Below, piece by piece: positions 1-4,764 of a stretch of DNA of 7,094 bases. The notes beneath the pieces are model-generated. The model did not search any database, was not told the origin of the DNA, and worked only from the letters and a program-made list of their open reading frames with translations. The DNA is from Holosporales bacterium (lineage in GTDB: Bacteria; Pseudomonadota; Alphaproteobacteria; BNTO01), in assembly GCA_031265645.1 (NCBI GenBank), contig JAISCJ010000142.1:1-7094 (forward strand), written 5' to 3'. Position 1 is the first letter of the stretch; every line of letters starts with the position of its first letter. Both the position numbers and the translations under genes were made by a program.

Positions 1-24
1 CACGTGGGAATAGCTTTTTTGCAT

Positions 25-62
25 GTTAACCTCGTTTTTTGATTTATAAGGTTAACTTTTTT
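25..62 (+). terminator. Candidate intrinsic terminator of an upstream + strand gene
   Basis: GTTAACCT (25-32) pairs perfectly with AGGTTAAC (49-56), giving an 8-bp stem with a 16-nt loop, followed at once by six T residues (57-62). That is the layout of a rho-independent terminator on the + strand. The stem is only moderately GC-rich and the loop is large, so strength is uncertain. The gene it would serve lies left of the window. Confidence 0.5.
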
Positions 63-187
63 CGCGTGACTTAATCTAGTTGAAGATTGCTAGTGTTGCA
101 CTTGGCTGTTTAATGGGCGAAGTATTTGCTCCGTGTATTTTTCCACGCCTCTGCTAATCCTTTTTTTATAATTACTGAAGAGATAGC

Positions 188-805
188 ATGACCAACAAAT
201 ATTCTTACCTGCTATGTCATGGCTTTTGTTTTACTCACGATTATTGGCGCAATCTTGTTCCGCTGTTGGGTGGTAATATCGCGTATTTTGATGAAAATTT
301 TGTGTATGACGGGCGCCCGTACATTGGCATAGGTCATTCTCTGGGTTTTCAAAAATTGAACAACTCAAACGTTAAGTTTGATTATTTAGTCGGATTGCAA
401 GGATTTACCAATTTTTGCGGGACCGAATCTGAGTTACATAAAACTCGTGAAGACAACATTAATCGCATGAAAAAAACCTTCGAAGCTGATGCAGTTGGGT
501 CTTTGCGAATGTTTTATAATGCTTGCGGCTACAAGGGTCCGATTCCCAGCGTGGATTCTGAAAATCTGATATTCGAACTGCAATCTATGAAAAACAAATA
601 CAAATGTAGCCACGATTGCCCAATTTTGATTATTGGAAGTAATGACGATGAAATACTTCCACCAGAAATTCTCGACGATAATTTTAATCACGTATCAAAC
701 GCCAAAATAAAAAAAATAAACGGTGTTTCGCACTTGCTCGGGTTCAAAAAACCAGAGTACGTCGCGAAAGAAATTTTTTATTGGATTGAAACTTTAAAAT
801 ATTAA
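188..805 (+). CDS. Small alpha/beta hydrolase, possibly BioH-like pimeloyl-ACP methyl ester esterase
   Basis: This 205-aa cytoplasmic protein (no signal peptide) has the order of motifs of a serine alpha/beta hydrolase. HGF at residues 11-13 marks the oxyanion-hole strand. GHSLG at 49-53 is the nucleophile elbow with Ser51. Asp153 or Asp154 follows the strand ILIIG, and His182 in GVSHLLGF completes the triad. At 205 aa it is shorter than typical BioH (about 255 aa), with a reduced lid of roughly residues 75-140. The segment LVGLQGFTNFCG after the elbow, and the helix with an FEADAVGSL-like stretch before a CG, recall the BioH-type esterases near biotin genes in alphaproteobacteria, which release pimeloyl-ACP from its methyl ester. 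No bio gene is in the window, so that role is inference; a general carboxylesterase is the alternative. The ATG is preceded by GAAGAG (177-182) at 5-nt spacing. The gene is convergent with the next one. Confidence 0.82.
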   Translation: MTNKYSYLLCHGFCFTHDYWRNLVPLLGGNIAYFDENFVYDGRPYIGIGHSLGFQKLNNSNVKFDYLVGLQGFTNFCGTESELHKTREDNINRMKKTFEADAVGSLRMFYNACGYKGPIPSVDSENLIFELQSMKNKYKCSHDCPILIIGSNDDEILPPEILDDNFNHVSNAKIKKINGVSHLLGFKKPEYVAKEIFYWIETLKY

Positions 806-894
806 TATTCCATTAATGTCGGATTAATTGGTCTTTAATCTGATTGACAGACTCAAGACGTAAAGGCGCAGACATTAATAAAATATTAATAATT
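797..894. repeat. 24-bp imperfect inverted repeat spanning two convergent stop codons
   Basis: Arm 797-820 pairs with arm 871-894. From the inside out there are 9 perfect pairs (ATTAATGTC with GACATTAAT), two mismatches, 10 perfect pairs, one mismatch and 2 pairs: 21 of 24 positions. The 50-nt interior (821-870) holds a further small inverted repeat, GATTAA (822-827) with TTAATC (835-840). The stop codon of the left gene (803-805) and most of that of the right gene (893-895) lie in the arms. It may be a bidirectional terminator, although it has no GC-rich stem or clean T tract, or a small palindromic mobile element that supplied both gene ends. The pairing is seen directly; the role is inference. 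Confidence 0.7.
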
Positions 895-1384
895 ACAGGC
901 GCCGAATTTTATCCAACCACTGTTTGCGCAGCGAAACACAATTAGCCCTATGAGAAATTTCATATACGGTCACGCGGGCGACAACGTTTGATACGGATTC
1001 GTTGGACGATCCTGCATACAAAACCAATGGGCCTCTGTATAAAATAAGACTTTTGGTATTGTTTTCGTTCTGCATTTTGTAAAGACCTAGTAGTTCATTT
1101 TTGTTTTTCACTCGAAGTTCACTTAACACATCGACCGGTGCAAAATTTTCGACTACAATTTCTGTGTCATTTAGTGTCCCACGTATTTTGGCAGGACAAC
1201 AGAACAATGCATTTGTCGCGTACTCCTTTATCTGCTTTATGCAAGGAACATCAAAAATCTGGCTTGTCATATTCGTCCCACAATAACTGGAATACACTGT
1301 CATTATAGAAGCAAAAGTATTAAGAAAGCGTGTGCGAATCGCTTTTTTCCCCAGCATCATTCTTTTTGGAAAACATCTGGCCAC
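893..1384 (-). CDS. Hypothetical protein, 163 aa, possibly exported
   Basis: I do not recognise this family. The longest reading starts at GTG 1384, with a weak GAG six bases upstream. ATG codons at 1360 and 1357 are alternatives and would give a protein of about 155 aa beginning MMLGKKAIRTRF. The N-terminus is basic and then modestly hydrophobic up to YSSYCG at 31-36. It could therefore be a weak signal peptide, but Cys35 lacks a proper lipobox (S-S-Y before the Cys). The rest looks like a small mixed beta-rich domain with Cys48, the pair Cys62-Cys63 and Cys149; CPAKIRG (63-69) and ANCVSL (147-152) could be joined by a disulfide if exported. This layout vaguely recalls small periplasmic domains that start CPxxI and end with a CxxL strand, but I would not assign one. 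It is a single gene with its promoter in the gap to the right, convergent with the hydrolase. Confidence 0.6.
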   Translation of the reverse strand: MARCFPKRMMLGKKAIRTRFLNTFASIMTVYSSYCGTNMTSQIFDVPCIKQIKEYATNALFCCPAKIRGTLNDTEIVVENFAPVDVLSELRVKNKNELLGLYKMQNENNTKSLILYRGPLVLYAGSSNESVSNVVARVTVYEISHRANCVSLRKQWLDKIRRL

Positions 1385-1442
1385 TTTGGGCTCGGCAGCC
1401 TATCACACCAAAAGCTCTCTACAATTTTGCTTAGATCAATTG

Positions 1443-1448
1443 GTTATA
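1443..1448 (-). promoter_or_regulatory. Possible -10 element for the 893-1384 gene
   Basis: Read on the - strand this is TATAAC, 5/6 to the sigma70 -10 consensus, preceded by GGGG. It lies about 60 bases upstream of the GTG at 1384. No good -35 is found at 16-18 bases, so the call rests on position and the -10 alone. Confidence 0.25.
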
Positions 1449-1616
1449 CCCCTAAGCGCAGAATGATTCACGATTTATGCGAAGACGTTTTCTTCAGAAT
1501 GCTCTGATCTTGATGAGCTATTATTAACATTCGACTAATGTATGTCTCCGCCAGCTTTAAAAAATTAACATAATTTAAGGGCAAGAATCGACAGACATGA
1601 GTAGAAGCTTAATATT

Positions 1617-1643
1617 TTGAAACCTTTTGCGCTTGGGTATAAT
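1617..1643 (+). promoter_or_regulatory. Sigma70-like promoter with no obvious gene downstream
   Basis: TTGAAA (1617-1622, 5/6 to consensus) is followed after 15 bases by a perfect TATAAT (1638-1643). The spacer is shorter than the usual 16-18, which lowers the score. Transcription would begin near 1650 and run into a stem-loop and a T7 run at 1738-1744. The only in-frame reading nearby is a 23-codon ORF from ATG 1652, with no ribosome site. Confidence 0.4.
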
Positions 1644-1677
1644 CTAGTCAGAATGCTTTTATTAAGTTTCGCACAGC

Positions 1678-1707
1678 AAAGGGAGAATCATCATTTATTC
1701 ACCCTTT
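1678..1707 (+). other. Stem-loop downstream of the orphan promoter
   Basis: AAAGGG (1678-1683) pairs with CCCTTT (1702-1707) and, after one A-A mismatch, GAAT (1685-1688) pairs with ATTC (1697-1700), closing an 8-nt loop. No T tract follows on either strand, so it is not a standard terminator. It could be the core of a small RNA. Confidence 0.45.
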
Positions 1708-1803
1708 ACTTGTGCTTCCTATAAAATTTCAGATCAATTTTTTTGGCGACGTTTAATTTTATCGCATGCATCAAGAATCGAACCTAATTATTCCTTCAAA
1801 ACC

Positions 1804-3279
1804 TTAGTCTGACGTAAATCTTATTGCATTGGCGTTGTGTTCTGCAAAAACACGTTCTGGGTTACTTCTTTTCAAAACAGCATCCAAAAATGAAAGAGCT
1901 GAATCTTCACTTGTAACTGGGTGTTTCACAAAGTCGCGCAGTGCTAACATTCTTTCTAGAGGATAGCATTTCGTAATATCTTGAAGCCATGATCTCATGT
2001 GTTCGATTAACGCTTTTTCCACATTCTGATCAATCATGTCCTGAAATTGATTAGGATTAGCTCCCAGCCTTTTTTCTGCTATTGCTACACCACTTCTGAG
2101 TACATCTGTCCAGGATATTTCTCTTGATGTTGGGCCGTACAGATTGCCTGACTCTGGCATTAAACTGCAAACAGTTAGGTAGATTGCGAATATTCCTCTG
2201 TCTATATTCTTGCAATAATCTCGTCTTGCTTGAACACTGCACGTACTTGCTGCGATTGTCTCAAATGCGGTAGATACCGTTTCTCCATGGTTAATTCCAA
2301 TAGCACGTCTGTCTTCCAGCATTTCGAAGTCAATGCAGTGTCCAACCTCATGCACTATATTCATGAAAAATTGTTCTTGAGTTTTTCCAATTGCGCATAT
2401 GCAGCCGAATTCATTGTAACAAGCATCTGCGTAATATGGTAGATGGACGCGCGCTCTGAACGCTTTTTCCTGTTCGTCGCTGAAGTTTCCATACAAAAAG
2501 CCTCCTGCCTGCTGTGATAAGTCAATTCTTTGCATTAAGTGATCAACTACGAATTGAGGCAAAATTGAAAGAAGTAGTCTGTTGACTTTTCCGATTACCA
2601 TGTTTATGTCGAAGTCTTCTCCTTGCGGCTCTGCACTCGTTTGTGGAAGGTACTGGGGTGCTTGAGGCACACGTGACATTACAAAATTCTCTAGTGCCAA
2701 GAAGAAAGGTGAAGCTAACACTTGTGCCTGCAGTGCTAGTCCTTGCTCTTTTGTCATGATTGCATATTGCAAATTGTCGTCATCCGAAAAGATGTAGTAT
2801 TCTGGGAAATCTTGTCTTTGAAGTTGTTGTATTCGTATTTCTATTTGTTGTCTTATTTGTTTCATGAATCCTGTAACTAATCGAAAATCACGTGAAATCA
2901 ACGATAATCCATGTACTGCATCAGCGAATAGTTTGTTCGGATTTGTATTTTCACGTTCTTGGGGCAAACGTATTGGCGTATCTTCGTCGGTTGATGCTTC
3001 TACAGGAGATGGCTGTTGTCCGTTAGCTTCGAATACAATTTGAATGAAAGGGTTAGGTTGCACGAACCGCGTCTTATGCACAGTTTGCGACGACATGTCT
3101 AGCAATGGCGTAAACTCAACAAAAGCGAGAGGCACTGCATTATTCGCCGCATCTACCTCCTTATCCGGCATATCTCCTGTGCTACAAATCACTGGAGCAC
3201 AAGCACAATATGCAACGGATATTGCCGCTATAGTTGTTCGGTGCCTATTTCCGAATAGTATCTTTGCGTATCTTTTCAT
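1804..3279 (-). CDS. Exported putative HEXXH zinc metalloprotease
   Basis: This 491-aa protein begins with a signal-peptide-like N-terminus: basic residues K2-R14, then a hydrophobic core TTIAAISVAYCACAPVI at 15-31. The mature part starts with an acidic, low-complexity segment (about 35-115) and has a Gln-rich helix, likely coiled coil, at 138-156. The key motif is HEVGH at 310-314, a zinc-binding HEXXH in which Glu311 would be the catalytic base. Candidate third ligands are Glu333 in HGETVSTAFE (18 residues between it and His314, close to the gluzincin pattern) or Glu340. Eight cysteines (287, 293, 295, 315, 347, 356, 371, 438) cluster in the second half, as expected of a disulfide-bonded protein acting outside the cytoplasm. 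No lipobox fits its N-terminal cysteines. I cannot name the family. HEVGH followed by C-I-D recalls the HExGHxxD stretch of lethal-factor-like proteases, but the spacing to the third ligand differs. The ATG start has an AAGGAG site. The gene diverges from bamE; a secreted enzyme acting on envelope or host proteins is inference. Confidence 0.75.
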   Translation of the reverse strand: MKRYAKILFGNRHRTTIAAISVAYCACAPVICSTGDMPDKEVDAANNAVPLAFVEFTPLLDMSSQTVHKTRFVQPNPFIQIVFEANGQQPSPVEASTDEDTPIRLPQERENTNPNKLFADAVHGLSLISRDFRLVTGFMKQIRQQIEIRIQQLQRQDFPEYYIFSDDDNLQYAIMTKEQGLALQAQVLASPFFLALENFVMSRVPQAPQYLPQTSAEPQGEDFDINMVIGKVNRLLLSILPQFVVDHLMQRIDLSQQAGGFLYGNFSDEQEKAFRARVHLPYYADACYNEFGCICAIGKTQEQFFMNIVHEVGHCIDFEMLEDRRAIGINHGETVSTAFETIAASTCSVQARRDYCKNIDRGIFAIYLTVCSLMPESGNLYGPTSREISWTDVLRSGVAIAEKRLGANPNQFQDMIDQNVEKALIEHMRSWLQDITKCYPLERMLALRDFVKHPVTSEDSALSFLDAVLKRSNPERVFAEHNANAIRFTSD

Positions 3280-3288
3280 AAAGCTTTA

Positions 3289-3294
3289 CTCCTT
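3289..3294 (-). promoter_or_regulatory. Strong ribosome binding site of the metalloprotease-like gene
   Basis: AAGGAG on the - strand, nine bases before the ATG at 3279. It supports this start and the full signal peptide. Confidence 0.75.
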
Positions 3295-3397
3295 TTGCGA
3301 TTCATTTTCAAATTTTAGCTATTGCCATTCATGATCGGCCCACCATGAGCTGTTATATCGATATGGTGAATCCATAGAGCTATGCTAGAGCCTATAT

Positions 3398-3426
3398 TTG
3401 AGCATGTCTACATTAAAATATGTTAT
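3398..3426 (+). promoter_or_regulatory. Candidate promoter of bamE-gmk
   Basis: TTGAGC (3398-3403), a 17-base spacer, then TGTTAT (3421-3426), each 4/6 to the sigma70 consensus. The predicted transcript start near 3433 would leave a leader of about 80 nt before the bamE ATG at 3514. The -10 element lies in the left arm of an inverted repeat. Confidence 0.4.
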
Positions 3427-3437
3427 GACCCATAACA
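3421..3437. promoter_or_regulatory. Perfect inverted repeat over the bamE -10 region, candidate operator
   Basis: TGTTATG (3421-3427), a 3-base centre ACC, and CATAACA (3431-3437) form a perfect 7+3+7 palindrome. It covers the proposed -10 element and transcript start, where a dimeric repressor could block RNA polymerase. A 5' mRNA hairpin is less likely, because the first arm lies upstream of the predicted start. Confidence 0.45.
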
Positions 3438-3513
3438 ATACATAGCAGGTCGTAGCATCATATTCGCATTCGTGTTATTATTCGCCGTGGTTGGCTGCAC
3501 CGTTCTACATTTT

Positions 3514-3969
3514 ATGAGCATTAAACAGTTTCTGATTGCAATTTTACCAGGACTGATTCTTGGAGGCTGTACTGTATCTATGCACCAGCAAGGTAGTATT
3601 CTAACAAAGATTAGTAAGGAAGACATTAAGATTGGAGTAGACACAAAAGATTCTGTAATGAAACGTTGTGGTCCTCCAAATATAACTTCCGTACAGCCTG
3701 ACGCAAACGGAATAATTCGCTGGTATTATATTCAAAGAGTCGTATCTGAATCACCAGTCAGAGGTCAGCATGGCGCGATGAATGCTGGCGTTATGATAGC
3801 ATTTGACACACGCGGGATCGTTGTAGATAAGCAACTTATTGCAGGAGAGTCAAAAGTTCCATTTTATTCTAAAAAAACGAGAGAGCCGGGCTACAAGACC
3901 TCATTCTTGCATGAAGCGTTTGCGAACATTGGCCGTTTCGGGCAAGCAAAAGTAGACACAAAAGGATAG
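3514..3969 (+). CDS. bamE: BamE/SmpA (OmlA) outer-membrane assembly lipoprotein
   Basis: BamE is a small lipoprotein of the Bam complex, which folds beta-barrel proteins into the outer membrane from the periplasmic side. This 151-aa reading starts at ATG 3514 with a lipoprotein signal, MSIKQFLIAILPGLILGGC: basic Lys4, a hydrophobic core and lipobox L-G-G-C with Cys19 as the lipid-bearing residue. Thr20 after the Cys is no inner-membrane retention signal. The mature part has the family pattern: QQG near the start of the domain, IKIGVDTKDSVMKRCGPP (the G-x-T-x-x-x-V-x-x-x-x-G-x-P signature), then the strands RWYYIQ and VMIAFDTRGIVVDK. An upstream in-frame GTG (3472) would add 14 residues and a second hydrophobic run; I prefer 3514 because it gives a normal signal peptide, although no clear ribosome site precedes it. 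The C-terminal tail after about residue 115 is basic and not typical. It is the first gene of a likely two-gene operon with gmk. Confidence 0.85.
   Translation: MSIKQFLIAILPGLILGGCTVSMHQQGSILTKISKEDIKIGVDTKDSVMKRCGPPNITSVQPDANGIIRWYYIQRVVSESPVRGQHGAMNAGVMIAFDTRGIVVDKQLIAGESKVPFYSKKTREPGYKTSFLHEAFANIGRFGQAKVDTKG
3961..3966 (+). promoter_or_regulatory. Ribosome binding site of gmk inside the end of bamE
   Basis: AAAGGA lies directly before the bamE stop codon TAG (3967-3969) and eight bases before the gmk ATG (3975). This supports the early start that includes the N-terminal extension and suggests translational coupling. Confidence 0.65.
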
Positions 3970-3974
3970 CGCTA

Positions 3975-4712
3975 ATGAAAAGATATGGTGTACGAAGTGA
4001 TGCAGGCCGGACATTGATAGAAAGGGATTTCGCGCACCAAGCGGACGCAGCAGAGGCGCCGGATTTACTCGTTGAGAGATTCACTGAAGGATCCGAGTTT
4101 GATGTACCTGTATCACGTGCTGGACTTATCTTTTCCATATCGGCCCCATCAGGTACAGGAAAATCTACAGTTGCAGAGCTTGTCCTTGGACGCGTGCAAA
4201 ATTTAGTGCGTTCCGTTTCGCTAAATACTCGCAAGAAAAGGTCAACAGAAGTTGATGGCGTTGACTATACGTTTATTTCACGCGAAGAGTTTGATCGAAA
4301 TGTAAAAGAGGGGAACTTGATCGAATTCGCAGAAGTGTACGGATCTTTGCGAGGAACTCCTAAGCGTCCGTTGCAACTCAACCAAAGTCAAGGAATTGAT
4401 ACGATTTGCATCATCGAATGGAATGGCACAAGGCGCCTGAAAAGCATATTCGAAAGAACCGTTGTTTCCATATATTTAATGCCTCCTTCCATAGATATTG
4501 TAAAGCAACGAATTGTCGCCAGGGCGCAAGATTCTTCGGAAGAAATTGCACGACGGCTAGCTAATATTGAAGAGGAAGTAAAGTTTGCATCAGAGTATGA
4601 CTACTGCGTTGTTAACGACGATTTGGCTGAATGTGTATCAAACGTAGTCAGCATTATCAAAGCAGAACGTTGCCGCGTTCGAACGCAAAAAATGGAAATC
4701 GGGTTCGGTTAA
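3975..4712 (+). CDS. gmk: Guanylate kinase with N-terminal extension and altered GMP-site residues
   Basis: Gmk phosphorylates GMP to GDP with ATP in the cytoplasm. The kinase core starts at about residue 50 (GLIFSISAPSGTGKST), with the P-loop at 57-65 including Lys63. Family landmarks are SVS (80-82), TR (85-86), Arg89, the E-V-D-G-V-D-Y-x-F stretch (92-100), Glu117, GTP (127-129), the lid segment with RRLAN (193-197) and YDYCVVNDD (208-216). Two expected features differ. The GMP-contacting N-Y-Y-G-T motif reads S-L-R-G-T (124-128), and the L-D-I-D-x-Q-G strand reads C-I-I-E-W-N-G (145-151), so the Tyr pair and first Asp are lost and the second Asp is Glu. Residues 1-48 are extra relative to ordinary Gmk (about 205 aa). 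No internal ATG could replace the start; TTG 4014 is the only near alternative and lacks support. The gene starts 5 bp after bamE and converges with ptsP. Family membership is certain; normal activity is not. Confidence 0.9.
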   Translation: MKRYGVRSDAGRTLIERDFAHQADAAEAPDLLVERFTEGSEFDVPVSRAGLIFSISAPSGTGKSTVAELVLGRVQNLVRSVSLNTRKKRSTEVDGVDYTFISREEFDRNVKEGNLIEFAEVYGSLRGTPKRPLQLNQSQGIDTICIIEWNGTRRLKSIFERTVVSIYLMPPSIDIVKQRIVARAQDSSEEIARRLANIEEEVKFASEYDYCVVNDDLAECVSNVVSIIKAERCRVRTQKMEIGFG

Positions 4713-4764
4713 AAAAACAAATCAGGGAAATTTTTCAACAAAAGCTTATTCCAGCCTGAACGAG

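Larger units (their letters stand above)
1385..1803. other. 419-bp gene-free region
   Basis: No open reading frame of useful length or with a good ribosome site is seen on either strand. The stretch lies upstream of the 893-1384 gene and downstream of the 1804-3279 gene, both on the - strand. It holds a + strand promoter-like sequence (1617-1643), a stem-loop (1678-1707) and a possible - strand -10 element TATAAC (1443-1448). There is no clear T-tract terminator for the - strand gene ending at 1804. Confidence 0.6.

Noticed and set aside
167..172. TATAAT just upstream of the hydrolase gene as its -10 element
   Set aside because: No -35 at 16-18 bases, and the transcript would start within about 10 bases of the ATG, at or inside the ribosome binding site.
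1541..1599. ATGTCT (1542-1547) and AGACAT (1593-1598) as a second copy of the 797-894 inverted repeat
   Set aside because: Only 6 bp pair and the outer arms do not. The likeness rests on AT-rich bases.
1652..1723. 23-codon + strand ORF after the orphan promoter
   Set aside because: No ribosome binding site and no recognisable signal or membrane segment; the stem-loop runs through it.
1758..1798. tRNA-like T-arm on the - strand (GGTTCGATTC)
   Set aside because: The flanking bases give only weak T-stem pairs. There is no CCA-side acceptor match, and the upstream part of the tRNA would fall inside the end of the 1804-3279 gene with no anticodon arm visible.
3319..3375. 18-codon Trp-rich ORF on the - strand (three Trp, two adjacent) upstream of the metalloprotease-like gene, resembling an attenuation leader peptide
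   Set aside because: No ribosome site, no following attenuator hairpin with T tract, and the downstream gene has no link to tryptophan. Probably chance.
4713..4764. Bidirectional terminator between gmk and ptsP
   Set aside because: There are A and T runs, but the only stem (AAAT with ATTT) is four bp of A/T; too weak to call.
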